Source: Amycolatopsis sp. DSM 110486 (lineage in GTDB: Bacteria; Actinomycetota; Actinomycetes; Mycobacteriales; Pseudonocardiaceae). Taken from it: a DNA stretch of 64,000 bases. This document shows positions 27,086-38,428 of the stretch, one piece after another; the first letter of the stretch is position 1, and each line of letters opens with the position of its first letter. A program made the position numbers and the translations under genes. The notes below the pieces were generated by a model, which saw only the letters and a list, made by a program, of their open reading frames with translations, made no database searches and was not told where the DNA came from. The stretch is taken from positions 6,131,001-6,195,000 of the forward strand of contig NZ_CP080519.1 in NCBI RefSeq assembly GCF_019468465.1, in the 5' to 3' direction.

Positions 27086-27215
27086 GGAGGGATCATGCAG
27101 CGCACACCGACAAAAACCGCGCGCGGGACGAGCGGAGCGAGATCCGGCCGGGACCGTGTTCAACCAGGTGGGCGGCGTCTTCACCGAGGTCGGCGGGGGT
27201 TACCCTGGCTACCTG

Positions 27216-28703
27216 ATGACCGAGAATCGCAAGACCTTCCAGATCCGCACCTTCGGCTGCCAGATGAACGTGCACGACTCGGAACGGCTCGCCGGTCAGC
27301 TCGAGGAGGCCGGGTACGTCCCCGCGAGCGCGGAGGCGAAGCCGGACCTGGTCGTGTTCAACACCTGCGCGGTGCGCGAGAACGCGGACAACAAGCTGTA
27401 CGGCACCCTGGGCCACCTGCGCCCGGACAAGATCGCCAACCCCGACATGCAGATCGCGGTCGGCGGGTGCCTGGCGCAGAAAGACCGCGGGGACATCGTC
27501 AAGCGCGCCCCGTGGGTCGACGTCGTGTTCGGCACGCACAACATCGGCTCGCTGCCGACGCTGCTGGAGCGCGCCCGGCACAACGCCGAGGCCGAGGTGG
27601 AGATCCTCGAGTCGCTCGAGACGTTCCCCTCCACGCTGCCCGCGCGTCGCGAGTCGTCGTACGCGAGCTGGGTGTCGGTTTCGGTGGGGTGCAACAACAC
27701 CTGCACGTTCTGCATCGTGCCGTCATTGCGGGGCAAGGAACGCGACCGCCGCCCGGGCGAGATCCTCGCCGAGGTCGAGGCGCTCGTGGCCGAGGGTGTG
27801 CTGGAGGTGACGCTGCTGGGGCAGAACGTGAACTCCTACGGCGTCGAGTTCGGCGACCGGCTGGCGTTCGGCAAGCTGCTGCGCGCGACCGGCGGGATCA
27901 GCGGCCTGGAGCGCGTGCGGTTCACCTCGCCGCATCCGGCGGCGTTCACCTCCGACGTGATCGACGCGATGGCCGAGACCGCCAACGTCTGCCACCAGCT
28001 GCACATGCCGCTGCAATCGGGTTCGGACCGGGTGCTGCGCGAGATGCGGCGTTCGTACCGCTCCGGGCGCTACCTGAAAATCCTCGACGAGGTGCGCGCG
28101 GCGATGCCCGACGCGGCCATCACCACGGACATCATCGTCGGCTTCCCCGGCGAGACCGAAGAAGACTTCCAGGCGACGCTCGACGTGGTGAGCGAGGCGC
28201 GGTTCTCCAGCGCGTTCACGTTCCAGTACTCGAAGCGCCCCGGCACGCCGGCCGCGACGATGGCCGACCAGCTGCCGAAGGAGGTCGTGCAGGAGCGCTA
28301 CGACCGGCTCGTGCAGCTGCAGAACGAGATCTCCTGGGCGGAGAACAAGAAGCTGGTCGGAACCAAGGTCGAGCTGCTCGTGGCCGCGGGCGAGGGCCGC
28401 AAGGACGCCGAGACGCACCGCATGAGCGGCCGCGCCCGCGACGGGCGGCTCGTGCACTTCACGCCCGCCGGGTCCGTTGTGGACCGTGCGGTGCGCCCGG
28501 GCGACGTCGTCGAGACGGTGATCACCTACGGCGCCCCGCACCACCTGGTCGCCGACGGCGATCTCCTGACGCACCGCCGCACCACGGCGGGCGACAACGC
28601 CGAAGCCGGTCTTCGGCCCAAGACGAGCGGGGTCACGCTGGGACTGCCGGGCTTCGGAGCCCCGGCCGTCGAGCCGGCCCCGGTGAGTGGGTGTGCGCTG
28701 TGA
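27216..28703 (+). CDS. miaB: tRNA 2-methylthio-N6-isopentenyladenosine37 synthase MiaB
   Basis: A 495-residue radical-SAM methylthiotransferase that adds the 2-methylthio group to i6A37, downstream of MiaA. The N-terminal UPF0004 domain supplies [15 protein letters not shown] and GGCLAQK cysteines for the auxiliary cluster. The radical-SAM motif [11 protein letters not shown] is near residue 159, and a TRAM domain with the [14 protein letters not shown] region lies near the C-terminus. The frame is open far upstream, but homology begins at the ATG at 27216. Its stop overlaps the next gene (GTGA). A proline/alanine-rich tail of about 35 residues follows TRAM. Confidence 0.97.
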   Translation: MTENRKTFQIRTFGCQMNVHDSERLAGQLEEAGYVPASAEAKPDLVVFNTCAVRENADNKLYGTLGHLRPDKIANPDMQIAVGGCLAQKDRGDIVKRAPWVDVVFGTHNIGSLPTLLERARHNAEAEVEILESLETFPSTLPARRESSYASWVSVSVGCNNTCTFCIVPSLRGKERDRRPGEILAEVEALVAEGVLEVTLLGQNVNSYGVEFGDRLAFGKLLRATGGISGLERVRFTSPHPAAFTSDVIDAMAETANVCHQLHMPLQSGSDRVLREMRRSYRSGRYLKILDEVRAAMPDAAITTDIIVGFPGETEEDFQATLDVVSEARFSSAFTFQYSKRPGTPAATMADQLPKEVVQERYDRLVQLQNEISWAENKKLVGTKVELLVAAGEGRKDAETHRMSGRARDGRLVHFTPAGSVVDRAVRPGDVVETVITYGAPHHLVADGDLLTHRRTTAGDNAEAGLRPKTSGVTLGLPGFGAPAVEPAPVSGCAL

Positions 28704-29176
28704 GCGAGCCAGGAACGCCGGCCGAGGTCGACGAGGAGCTGACCGACCAGATCGACCAGGCGGGAGCGCGCGCGTCCCGCACGGTCGAGCTGGGCCGCCG
28801 CGGCTTCTACATCGCCGTGTTCATCGTCGTGCTGCTCGTGGCGCAGTTCCTGCCGTGGGTCGGCGACCACGCGGGCTACCAAGTCCTCCAAGGCGCCGGC
28901 GGCGGCATCCCGCAGCTGTTCGCCGCGACGTCCACGGGCATCGGCGTCCTCGCCGGTGCGGTGGGCGTGGCCACGCGCCGCTGGTGGGTCGCCTGGTGCT
29001 GCGCGGCCGGCGGCTGGTTCGCCTCGGTGGACGGGCTGCTGTCGGTGTGGTCCCAGCAGTCGGCCCACGCGAACGGCGCCGTCGGCGGCGGGCCGGGGAT
29101 CGGGATGATCGTCGCGTGGATCGCCACGATCGTCCTGGCGACGATGTGGATGAGGACGGCTTTCTCGCGGGCTTGA
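28700..29176 (+). CDS. Membrane protein following miaB (Rv2732c-type)
   Basis: A 158-residue integral membrane protein with an acidic cytoplasmic N-terminus (about 35 residues, [13 protein letters not shown] region), then four hydrophobic segments. It occupies the position of the conserved membrane protein downstream of miaB in mycobacteria. The GTG at 28700 overlaps the miaB stop, so the two are coupled. No catalytic motif is visible, and function is unknown. Confidence 0.75.
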   Translation: MSEPGTPAEVDEELTDQIDQAGARASRTVELGRRGFYIAVFIVVLLVAQFLPWVGDHAGYQVLQGAGGGIPQLFAATSTGIGVLAGAVGVATRRWWVAWCCAAGGWFASVDGLLSVWSQQSAHANGAVGGGPGIGMIVAWIATIVLATMWMRTAFSRA

Positions 29177-29217
29177 GGTTCACCCATCGCGACCACAACC
29201 CACCCGAACGATCGAAA

Positions 29218-29252
29218 AGGGCCGCCCCCGGTGGAAATCCGGGAGCGGCCCT
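29218..29252. terminator. Bidirectional terminator between convergent genes
   Basis: AGGGCCGCCCCCGG pairs with CCGGGAGCGGCCCT with one mismatch around TGGAAAT. It lies between the miaB-unit stop (29176) and the DUF349 gene stop (29270) and can serve both strands. Confidence 0.8.
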
Positions 29253-29269
29253 CGTCGAAGAACCAGCGA

Positions 29270-30583
29270 TCAGCGGTCCGCCACAGCGGCCTCCGCCGCT
29301 TCCATCCACTCGCGCCACTGGGCGGCCTGCTCGTCGGCCTTGCGGGCGCGGCGCTCGTCGCCCGCGGCGCGGGCCTTGGCGGCCTGCGACTCGAACTGTT
29401 CGACGCGCTCGCGGAACTGGGCGGCGCGGGCCTGGGCCTCCGGGTCGGTGCGGCGCCAGCGGCTGTCCTCGGCGGACTTGACGGAGTCCTGGACCGTCTT
29501 GAGCCGGCCGTCGAGCTCGCGGATGCGTTCGCGCGGGACCTTGCCGATCTCGTCCCACTGTTCCTGGATGCGGCGCAGCGCGGACTTGGCGGCGTCGAGG
29601 TTGGCGGCGACGTCGATCTTCTCCGCCTCGACCAGCAGCTCTTCCTTGCGGGCGGCGTTGCCGGCGAACTCGGTGTCGCGCTCGGTGAACACCGCCGAGC
29701 GGCGGGCGAAGAAGGCGTCCTGGGCCGCGCGGAAGCGCTGCCACAGTGCCTCGTCGCTGTCCTTGGGTGCGCGGCCGGCCGCGCGCCACTCGGCCATGAG
29801 CTCCTTGTAGCGGCCGGCGGTGGCGCCCCAGTCGTCGGACTCGGCGAGCGACTCGGCCTCGGTGATGAGCTCTTCCTTGCGGTGCTTGGCGCTCGCGCGC
29901 TGCTTGTCCAGCTCCGCGAAGTGCGAGCCGCGGCGGCGGTTGAACGCCTCGCGGGCCTTGGAGAACCGCTTCCACAGCTCGTCGTCGGTCTTGCGGTCGA
30001 CGCCCTTGACGGTCTTCCACTCGTCCAGGATCGTGCGCAGCCGGTCGCCCGCGACCTTCCACTGGGTCGAGTCGGCGGCGATCTTCTCCGCCTCCTCGGC
30101 CAGCTCCTGCTTGCGCGAAACGGCGGCCGCGCGGGCCTCCTCGCGCTCCTGCTTGACCTTGCCCAGCGCCTTCTCGGCGGCGGCTATCACGTACTCGACG
30201 CGCGCGGCCAGCGCGGCGAGGTCACCGACCACCGCCGACTCGGCCAGCCCGTCGCGGATCTGCGTGGCGTTCGACAGCGCGTGCTTCGGGTCGCCGACGC
30301 CCGAACTCAGCCGCGTTTCCAGCAGCTCGACCTCGGTGCGCACGTCATCGAAGCGGCGGGCGTAGTGCAGCAGCCCCTCGTCGGGCGTGCCCGCCTGCCA
30401 GACCCCGACCGCGCGCTCGCCGTCGGCGGTGAAAACGAAGACGGTGCCCTCGGCGTCGACCCGGCCCCAGGTGGACGGGCTGGGCTCGGCGGCCGGCACC
30501 GGAGGTGCGGTCTGGGCGCTGCCGGGCGCGTGGGGCACCGGGTGCGGTGCCGGGGTGCCGCTGGACGTGTTCTCCTGGGCCAT
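29270..30583 (-). CDS. DUF349 coiled-coil protein
   Basis: A 437-residue protein, almost wholly charged alpha-helix with several DUF349 repeats (for example WKTVKGVDRKTDDELWKRF, then WRAAGRAPKDSDEALWQRF, then WDEIGKVPRERIRELDGRL). The N-terminal 45 residues are proline-rich. DUF349 proteins of about this length lie between miaB and miaA in mycobacteria (Rv2731-type). The ATG at 30583 follows AGGAG. The biochemical role is not established. Two tandem hairpins lie in its 5' leader. Confidence 0.88.
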   Translation of the reverse strand: MAQENTSSGTPAPHPVPHAPGSAQTAPPVPAAEPSPSTWGRVDAEGTVFVFTADGERAVGVWQAGTPDEGLLHYARRFDDVRTEVELLETRLSSGVGDPKHALSNATQIRDGLAESAVVGDLAALAARVEYVIAAAEKALGKVKQEREEARAAAVSRKQELAEEAEKIAADSTQWKVAGDRLRTILDEWKTVKGVDRKTDDELWKRFSKAREAFNRRRGSHFAELDKQRASAKHRKEELITEAESLAESDDWGATAGRYKELMAEWRAAGRAPKDSDEALWQRFRAAQDAFFARRSAVFTERDTEFAGNAARKEELLVEAEKIDVAANLDAAKSALRRIQEQWDEIGKVPRERIRELDGRLKTVQDSVKSAEDSRWRRTDPEAQARAAQFRERVEQFESQAAKARAAGDERRARKADEQAAQWREWMEAAEAAVADR

Positions 30584-30606
30584 CGCAGGCTCCTTATCGC
30601 CTGTAC

Positions 30607-30641
30607 GCCCGCTGGTGCGGGCGCCCCGCGTGCTGCGGGGC
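30607..30641 (-). promoter_or_regulatory. Tandem hairpins in the DUF349 leader
   Basis: Two perfect hairpins abut with no base between them: GCCCGC-TGGT-GCGGGC (30607-30622) and GCCCCGC-GTGCT-GCGGGGC (30623-30641). They end 24 nt before the DUF349 start codon on the minus strand. A 5'-leader attenuator or stability element is possible. The remainder of 30584-30801 shows no gene. Confidence 0.5.
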
Positions 30642-30801
30642 CGGGTTACGCGGTGGTGCTTCCGGGGGCATGGGGCCCCAGCGGCATTCAAGCAGCTCAG
30701 CGCCTGCTGTGGTACTGGATGAGCCACCTGAAGCCAGTGATCCTACTTCTCCTTGACGCTCCGTGTCGGCGGTCCACCCCGTCCAGGTACCCTCGGCCAG
30801 C

Positions 30802-31722
30802 GTGATCAGCCCTGCTCAGCCGCCTCGTCCGGTGGCCGTCGTCGGTCCCACGGCCACCGGGAAGACGGCGCTGGCCGTGGAGCTCGCCCTCGCCCTCGGC
30901 GGTGAGGTCGTGAACGCCGACGCGCTCCAGCTCTACCGCGGCATGGACCTCGGCACGGCCAAGGCCACCGAAGCCGAGCGGCGCGGCGTGCCCCACCACC
31001 TGCTCGACGTCCTCGACGTCACCGAGACCGCGTCCGTCGCCGCCTACCAGCGCGACGCCCGCCGCGTAATCGAAGATCTCCTCGCCGTCGGCCGCGTGCC
31101 CGTCCTGACCGGCGGCTCGGGCCTCTACGTGCAGGCCGTGCTCGACGACCTGAAGTTCCCCGGCACCGACCCCGCCATCCGGGCCCGGCTCGAAGCCGAG
31201 GCCACCGAACGCGGCACGGCGACCCTCTACGCGCGGCTGGCCGAAAAAGACCCCGTGGCGGCCGCCGCCATCCTGCCCACGAACACCCGCCGGATCGTGC
31301 GCGCGCTGGAGGTCATGGAGCTCACCGGAGAGCCCTTCTCCGCGAACCTGCCCAAGCCCGGCCCCGCCCGCTACGGCACGGTGCTGATCGGCATCGACCG
31401 CGAAGCCGCGGAGCTCGACGAGCGCGTCGACCTGCGCGTGGCGCGCATGTTCGAGGCCGGGCTCGTCGACGAGGTGCGCGAGCTCGAAGCCCGCGGCCTG
31501 CGCGACGGCAAGACGGCGTCCCGGGCGCTGGGCTACCAGCAGGTGCTCGCCGAGTTCGACGGCGAAGGCGACTTCGCGGCGGCCGCCGCGGCGACCGCAC
31601 AGGCCACCCGCCGCTTCGTCCGGCGGCAACGCTCCTGGTTCCGCCGCGACAAGCGCATCCAGTGGTTCGACGGCGCTTCCCCCGACCTGGCCGCGCGCGT
31701 GCACGACGCCCTGGCCCAGTAA
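30802..31722 (+). CDS. miaA: tRNA dimethylallyltransferase MiaA
   Basis: A 306-residue enzyme transferring a dimethylallyl group from DMAPP to A37 of tRNAs reading UNN codons, the substrate for MiaB. The P-loop GPTATGKT is near residue 17, followed by [18 protein letters not shown], the TGGSGLY motif, and the C-terminal ASRALGYQQ region. I chose the GTG at 30802 because it lies just before the nucleotide-binding motif; an in-frame GTG at 30763 would add 13 residues, and neither has a clear ribosome-binding site. dapF follows after 10 nt. Confidence 0.95.
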   Translation: MISPAQPPRPVAVVGPTATGKTALAVELALALGGEVVNADALQLYRGMDLGTAKATEAERRGVPHHLLDVLDVTETASVAAYQRDARRVIEDLLAVGRVPVLTGGSGLYVQAVLDDLKFPGTDPAIRARLEAEATERGTATLYARLAEKDPVAAAAILPTNTRRIVRALEVMELTGEPFSANLPKPGPARYGTVLIGIDREAAELDERVDLRVARMFEAGLVDEVRELEARGLRDGKTASRALGYQQVLAEFDGEGDFAAAAAATAQATRRFVRRQRSWFRRDKRIQWFDGASPDLAARVHDALAQ

Positions 31723-31732
31723 TCTTGTCCCC

Positions 31733-32560
31733 ATGGGCGGCATCGAGTTTCTCAAGGGCCACGGCACGCAGAACGACTTCGTGCTGCTGCCCGACGCGTC
31801 CGGCCGCCTCGACCTCACGGCGGAGCGCGTGGCGGCGCTGTGCGACCGCCGGCGCGGCCTGGGCGCCGACGGTGTGCTGCGCGTGGTGCGTGCCAACGCG
31901 CTGGGCGAGGCGTCCGAGGGCGAGTGGTTCATGGACTACCGCAACGCCGACGGCTCGATCGCCGAGATGTGCGGCAACGGCGTGCGCGTGTTCGCCCGCT
32001 ACCTCGTCGACGCCGGCCTGGCGGGCGACGGCCGCTTCACCATCGGCACCCGCGCGGGCGACCGGCCGGTGGTGGTCCACCCCGACCGCTCCGTGACGGT
32101 GGGCATGGGCCCGGCGACGATCACCGGCACCTCCGTCACGGTGGTGGCAGGGAGCCCGTTCTCCGGCGTGGCCGTGGACGTCGGCAACCCGCACCTGGTT
32201 TCCGTGCTCGACGACGACGTCGCCGACCTCGACCTGCGCGACCAGCCCGACTTCGACCACGACGTGTTCCCGACCGGCGTGAACCTCGAGTTCGTGAACC
32301 TGCTCGGCGAGGGCGCGCTGCGCATGCGCGTCCACGAGCGCGGCGTGGGGGAGACGCGCTCGTGCGGCACCGGCACGGTGGCCGCCGTCGCCGCCGCGCT
32401 GCACCTCGCCGGCACCGACACGGGGGAGTCCACTGTGGACATCCTCGGCGGCCGCGTGGTCGTGACCGTCGAACGTGGCGCCGCCACGCTCACCGGTCCG
32501 GCGGAGATCGTCGCGCGCGGCGAGCTCGACGAAGCCTGGTGGGCCGCCGCCGGGGCGTGA
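31733..32560 (+). CDS. dapF: Diaminopimelate epimerase
   Basis: A 275-residue cofactor-independent epimerase converting LL- to meso-diaminopimelate for lysine and peptidoglycan synthesis. The paired catalytic cysteines are seen in EMCGNGVRVFARYL (about residue 80) and RSCGTGTVA (about 210), and the substrate motif DYRNADGS is just before the first. The ATG is 10 nt after the miaA stop, indicating a miaA-dapF transcription unit as in mycobacteria. It is convergent with valS, with a 22-nt gap. Confidence 0.97.
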   Translation: MGGIEFLKGHGTQNDFVLLPDASGRLDLTAERVAALCDRRRGLGADGVLRVVRANALGEASEGEWFMDYRNADGSIAEMCGNGVRVFARYLVDAGLAGDGRFTIGTRAGDRPVVVHPDRSVTVGMGPATITGTSVTVVAGSPFSGVAVDVGNPHLVSVLDDDVADLDLRDQPDFDHDVFPTGVNLEFVNLLGEGALRMRVHERGVGETRSCGTGTVAAVAAALHLAGTDTGESTVDILGGRVVVTVERGAATLTGPAEIVARGELDEAWWAAAGA

Positions 32561-32582
32561 GCCACGCCCCGGCAGCAACGCG

Positions 32583-35114
32583 TCAGACCACCGTCACCTC
32601 GACAGCCAGCTCGCCGTCACCCGGACGAGTGGTCACGGCGGAGATCACCCCGGCCGCGCGCACATCGTCCGACACCGCGGCGAACTCGCTGAGCAGTTCG
32701 TCGGACGCGCTCACCGTCAGGGTTTCGACGGCCGAGCGCATCGACACCTTCGCGTCCGTCTTGGCCCGCCGCACGGCCGCGATCACCGAGCCGGCCAGCG
32801 GCAGCAGGGCGACGTCACCGTCGACCCCCGGCGCCTCCGGCCACGGCGCGCGGTGCACCGAACCCGCCTGCCACCACGACCAGACCTCCTCGGCCGTGTA
32901 AGGCAGCACCGGCGCGAACAGTCGCACCAGCACCGAAAGCGCGGTCGTCAGCGCCGCGCGGGCCGAGTCCGCGGCCGCCTCGCCGCGATCGCCGTACGCG
33001 CGGGCCTTGACCAGCTCGACGTAGTCGTCGCAGAAGGTCCAGAAGAACGTCTCCGTGATCTGCAGCGCCCGCGCCTGGTCCAGGCCTTCGAACGCCGCCG
33101 TCGCCTCGGTGACCACGCGCGCGAGCGCGGCGAGCACCGACCGGTCCAGCGGTTCCGTCACGGAAGCGCCCGGCGTGGGCAGGCCGAGCCCGAGCACGAA
33201 CCGGCTCACGTTGAGCAGCTTCGTCGCCAGGCGCCGCCCGACCTTCATCTGGCCCTGGTCCTCGGCCGTGTCGACGCCGGGGCGTGCGCTCGCCGCCCAG
33301 TAGCGCACGGCGTCGGGCCCGAACTGGTCCAGCAGCGCCGCGGGCGTGACGACGTTGCCCGCGGACTTCGACATCTTCTTGCGGTCCGGGTCGAGCACCC
33401 AGCCGGAGATCACGGCGTCGCGCCACGGCAGCACGTGCTCTTCCAGCTCGGCCCGCACCGTCGTGGAGAACAACCAGGTGCGGATGATCTCGTGCGCCTG
33501 CGGCCGCAGCGAGTACGGGAACACGCGGCGGAACAGGTCGTCGTCGAGGCTCCAGCGCCCGGCGATCTGCGGCGTGAGCGACGACGTGGCCCACGTGTCC
33601 ATCACGTCCACCTCGCCCGCGAACCCGCCCGGCTTCCCGCGCTGGTCCTCGGTGTAGCCCGGCGGCACGTCGGTGCTCGGGTCCACGGGCAGGGCCGAGT
33701 CCGAAGCCACCAGCACGGCTTCGTGGTCGGGCTCGCCGTGCTCGTCGAGCGGGTACCAGACCGGAATCGGCACGCCGAAGAACCGCTGACGGCTCACGAG
33801 CCAGTCGGACGTGAGGCCCTCGGTCCAGGCGCGGAAGCGGACCTCCATGTGCGGCGGCACCCAGTTGAGCTCGCCGCCGCGTTCGAGCAGCTTCGCGCGC
33901 AGCTCTTCGTCGCGCCCGCCGTTGGTGAGGTACCACTGGCGGCTCGTGACGATCTCGAGCGGCCGGTCGCCCTTCTCGTAGAACTTCACCGCGTGCGTGA
34001 TCGCCCGCGGCTCACCGCGCAGCGACCCGTCGGCCCGCAGCGCCTCGACGAGGAGCTGGCGTCCCGTGTGGACGGTCTTGCCGGCCAGCGGGGCGTACGC
34101 CTCGGCGGGCACCCCGCGCGGCGGCTCGGGCAGGAACCGCCCGTCGCGGCCGAGCACGGGTCGGGTTTCCAGCCGCAGCGCGCGCCACCACGTGACGTCG
34201 GTGGTGTCGCCGAAGGTGCAGACCATCGCGATGCCGGTGCCCTTCTCGGGATCGGCGAGGTGGTGCGCGTGCACCGGCACCTCGACGCCGAACACGGGCG
34301 TGCGCACCGTTTTCCCGACGAGGTCGCGGTACCGCTCGTCGTCCGGGTGGGCCACGAGCGCGACGCACGCGGGCAGCAGCTCCGGCCGCGTGGTGGAGAT
34401 CAGCACCTCGGCGTCTTCGCCCGTGCGGAACACGAGGTCGTGGTACGCGCCGGGCCGCTCGCGGTCCTCCAGCTCGGCCTGCGCGACGGCGGTGCGGAAC
34501 GTGGTGTCCCACAACGTCGGCGCCTCGGCCTGGTAGGCCTCGCCGCGCGCGAGGTTGCGCAGGAAGGCGCGCTGGGAGATCTCCGTGGTGGCCGGGTCGA
34601 TGGTCTGGTACGCCAGCGTCCAGTCCACCGACAGCCCGACGCGGCGCCAGACGTCCTCGAAGACCTTCTCGTCCTGTTCGGACAGCGTGCGGCACAGCTC
34701 GACGAAGTTGCGGCGCGACACCGGGATCACGTCCTTGCCGGGCTTGGCCGGCGGCGTGAACGACGGGTCGTAGGGCAGGGCCGGCTCGCAGCGCACGCCG
34801 TAGTGGTTCTGCACGCGGCGCTCGGTGGGCAGGCCGTTGTCGTCCCAGCCGACGGGGTAGAACACCTCACGCCCGCGCATGCGCTGGTAGCGCGCGAGGA
34901 CGTCGGTGTGCGTGTAGGAGAACACGTGCCCGATGTGCAGCGAACCGCTCGCCGTGAGTGGCGGCGTGTCGATCGAGTAGATCTCTTCGCGCGGCTTCGT
35001 GCGGTCGAAGGTGTGGACGCCGTCCCGCTCCCATACCGCTACCCACTTGTCCTCCAGGCCGTCGACACCGACCTTGTCCGGGACACGAGGGCTGGGCTCC
35101 GGGGTAACGTTCAT
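32583..35114 (-). CDS. valS: Valyl-tRNA synthetase, apparently of the shorter (type 2) kind
   Basis: An 843-residue class I synthetase. The HIGH motif appears in PLTASGSLHIGH (about residue 52) and KMSKS in DRKKMSKSAGN (about 550). An editing (CP1) domain with LISTTRPELLPACVA separates them. It ends soon after the anticodon-binding domain, without the C-terminal coiled-coil arm of the usual bacterial ValRS; this, and the motif context, resembles the archaeal-like type 2 subfamily as far as I can judge. It starts 10 nt after an MFS exporter gene, probably co-transcribed. In mycobacteria valS is elsewhere (beside folC), so this may be a second, horizontally acquired copy. Confidence 0.92.
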   Translation of the reverse strand: MNVTPEPSPRVPDKVGVDGLEDKWVAVWERDGVHTFDRTKPREEIYSIDTPPLTASGSLHIGHVFSYTHTDVLARYQRMRGREVFYPVGWDDNGLPTERRVQNHYGVRCEPALPYDPSFTPPAKPGKDVIPVSRRNFVELCRTLSEQDEKVFEDVWRRVGLSVDWTLAYQTIDPATTEISQRAFLRNLARGEAYQAEAPTLWDTTFRTAVAQAELEDRERPGAYHDLVFRTGEDAEVLISTTRPELLPACVALVAHPDDERYRDLVGKTVRTPVFGVEVPVHAHHLADPEKGTGIAMVCTFGDTTDVTWWRALRLETRPVLGRDGRFLPEPPRGVPAEAYAPLAGKTVHTGRQLLVEALRADGSLRGEPRAITHAVKFYEKGDRPLEIVTSRQWYLTNGGRDEELRAKLLERGGELNWVPPHMEVRFRAWTEGLTSDWLVSRQRFFGVPIPVWYPLDEHGEPDHEAVLVASDSALPVDPSTDVPPGYTEDQRGKPGGFAGEVDVMDTWATSSLTPQIAGRWSLDDDLFRRVFPYSLRPQAHEIIRTWLFSTTVRAELEEHVLPWRDAVISGWVLDPDRKKMSKSAGNVVTPAALLDQFGPDAVRYWAASARPGVDTAEDQGQMKVGRRLATKLLNVSRFVLGLGLPTPGASVTEPLDRSVLAALARVVTEATAAFEGLDQARALQITETFFWTFCDDYVELVKARAYGDRGEAAADSARAALTTALSVLVRLFAPVLPYTAEEVWSWWQAGSVHRAPWPEAPGVDGDVALLPLAGSVIAAVRRAKTDAKVSMRSAVETLTVSASDELLSEFAAVSDDVRAAGVISAVTTRPGDGELAVEVTVV

Positions 35115-35124
35115 GAACCAGACT

Positions 35125-36378
35125 CTAGGCGGGCGCCGCCACCGCTTTCTCGCCCACCGGCAGGTCACGCATGTGCCGCAGCGGCGAGCAGACCACCCAC
35201 AGCGCCGCGGCGAGCTGGCCGATCACGGCGGTCCACAGCGCGCCGGTGAGCCCGAGCCCCTCGCCGAGCGCGCCGCCCAGCAGCCCGCCGAGCGGCATCG
35301 TGCCCCACACGACGAACCGCACGCTCGCGTTCATCCGGCCCAGCAGCCGGTCGGGGGTGATCGCCTGGCGGTAGGAGACCTGCGCGACGTTGTAGAGGAT
35401 CACGCCGAACCCGGCCAGCGCCAGGCCGAAACCGGCGAGCGGCACGCGCCAGCCGGGCCCCGCGAGCGGCACGAGGAGGTTGCCCGGCCACACGAGCATC
35501 GGCAGGAGCCAGATCGAGCGCGCCTGCCCGACGCGCCGGATGATCGCGCCGGCGAACAGCGCGCCGAGGATCCCGCCGATGCCGCCGACGGCCAGCAGCC
35601 CGCCGACCGCCGCGGGCGGGAGCCCGGCCGTGCGCGTCAGGAACAGCACCTGCACGGCCTGCGCGGCGGCGCCGAACAGGTTCGCGGTGGCGGTGCAGGC
35701 GACGATGGCGCGCAGCGGCTTGTCGGTGAACACGAACTTCAGGCCTTCGAGCATTTGCGGCACCAGGCGTTCGTGCCCGGTCTTCTCGGGCAACTGCTCG
35801 ACCGTGCGGATCCGCCAGAGGCACAACGCGGAGGCGAGGTAGCCGAGACCGGTGACCAGCACCGTGCTCGCCGCGCCGACGAACTGCACCAGCACACCCG
35901 CGGCGCTCGGCCCCGCGATCTGGGCCGAGGACTGCACACCCTGCAGCTTCGCGTTGCCCTCCAGCAACCGGTCGCGGCCCACGAGCGCGGGCAGGTAGGC
36001 CTGGTAGGAGACGTCGAAGAACACCGTGCCGATGCCCACGAACAGCACGACCACGATCAGCTGGACCATCGTCAGCCCGCCCGCCCACCACGTCAGCGGG
36101 ATGCTCAGGATCAGCGCCGCGCGGGCCAGGTCGGCCGCGAGCATCACCGGCCGCTTGCGCAACCGGTCCACCCACACACCCGCCGGCAGGCCGATCAGCA
36201 GGAAGCCCAGCGTCTCGGCCGTGGTCAGCAGACCCATCTCGAACGGGGTCGCCGCGAGCGTCACCGCCGCCAGCAGCGGGATCGCCGTGACGCCGACAAA
36301 AGTGCCGAGCTGGCTCGCCGTGTCGCCGGCGAACAGCCGGCGGAAGTCGGCGTGGAAGAGGAGGGAGTCCCGATTCAC
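35125..36378 (-). CDS. MFS efflux transporter
   Basis: A 417-residue major facilitator protein with about twelve hydrophobic segments. The loop 2-3 signature appears as GVWVDRLRKRPVM, and the domain resembles MFS_3/enterobactin-exporter-like drug efflux pumps. The GTG at 36378 is chosen because an in-frame TTG at 36414 lies inside the palindromic operator. The gene ends 10 nt before valS, suggesting an exporter-valS operon controlled by the divergent HTH regulator. Confidence 0.9.
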   Translation of the reverse strand: MNRDSLLFHADFRRLFAGDTASQLGTFVGVTAIPLLAAVTLAATPFEMGLLTTAETLGFLLIGLPAGVWVDRLRKRPVMLAADLARAALILSIPLTWWAGGLTMVQLIVVVLFVGIGTVFFDVSYQAYLPALVGRDRLLEGNAKLQGVQSSAQIAGPSAAGVLVQFVGAASTVLVTGLGYLASALCLWRIRTVEQLPEKTGHERLVPQMLEGLKFVFTDKPLRAIVACTATANLFGAAAQAVQVLFLTRTAGLPPAAVGGLLAVGGIGGILGALFAGAIIRRVGQARSIWLLPMLVWPGNLLVPLAGPGWRVPLAGFGLALAGFGVILYNVAQVSYRQAITPDRLLGRMNASVRFVVWGTMPLGGLLGGALGEGLGLTGALWTAVIGQLAAALWVVCSPLRHMRDLPVGEKAVAAPA

Positions 36379-36395
36379 CCGATAGAGTGTTGGCG

Positions 36396-36419
36396 AGTGA
36401 TTGGAAAGTGTCAATCACT
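36396..36419. promoter_or_regulatory. Palindromic operator between the MFS gene and its regulator
   Basis: AGTGATTG and CAATCACT are perfect 8-bp arms separated by 8 nt. The site lies between the divergent starts at 36378 and 36442, so one regulator dimer could control both directions. Confidence 0.75.
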
Positions 36420-36441
36420 TTGTCGTGCCTAGGCTGTTCGG

Positions 36442-36945
36442 GTGCCGACCCCACGACGCCCTTCGACGGAGGCCGAGGCCGCCGCGCTCGCGTCCGGAAT
36501 ACGCCTGCGCATCATCCGGTTGACCTCCTTCGAGGCGATGACCAACAAAGAGCTGGCCGAGCGGCTCGGCCGCGACCCGGCCACCACGCTGCACCACGTG
36601 CGGCGCCTGGTCGAGACGGGTTTTCTCACGCCGCTGGAAGAGCGCCGCGGCGCTCGCGGCGCCAAGGAGATCCCGTACCGCTCCACCGGCCTGTCCTGGC
36701 AGCTCGACAACGGCACGGCGGTCGCGTCCGTCGGCCAGGCCATGCTCGAGGCCTACCTCGCCGAGATGGGGGAGGCCGACGCCGCCGAGGTCGACTCCAG
36801 CCGGCTCGTCTTCCAGGTCGCGCCGGCCGAGGTCGCCGAGTTCAAGGATCGGCTCACGCAGCTGCTCGAGGAGTTCCGCGAACGGCCCGCCCAGGCCGGC
36901 GCCGAACGCACCGCCATCTACGTATCGATCTATCCCAGCAGGTAA
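36442..36945 (+). CDS. Winged-helix (ArsR-like) transcriptional regulator
   Basis: A 167-residue regulator. The N-terminal winged helix-turn-helix includes TNKELAERLGRDPATTLHHV as the HTH core, followed by the wing RRGARGAKEIPYRS. The C-terminal 70 residues may bind ligand or dimerise. No metal-binding cysteine pair of classical ArsR is present, so a small organic effector is more likely. It is divergent from the MFS-valS unit across a palindrome and likely represses it. The GTG start lies just downstream of that site. Confidence 0.88.
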   Translation: MPTPRRPSTEAEAAALASGIRLRIIRLTSFEAMTNKELAERLGRDPATTLHHVRRLVETGFLTPLEERRGARGAKEIPYRSTGLSWQLDNGTAVASVGQAMLEAYLAEMGEADAAEVDSSRLVFQVAPAEVAEFKDRLTQLLEEFRERPAQAGAERTAIYVSIYPSR

Positions 36946-36987
36946 TCACTCGGCTCCCGCGCCGAATCGTGGGAGCATGGAGGCACG

Positions 36988-38421
<1,434 letters not shown>

Positions 38422-38428
38422 ACGTCTT

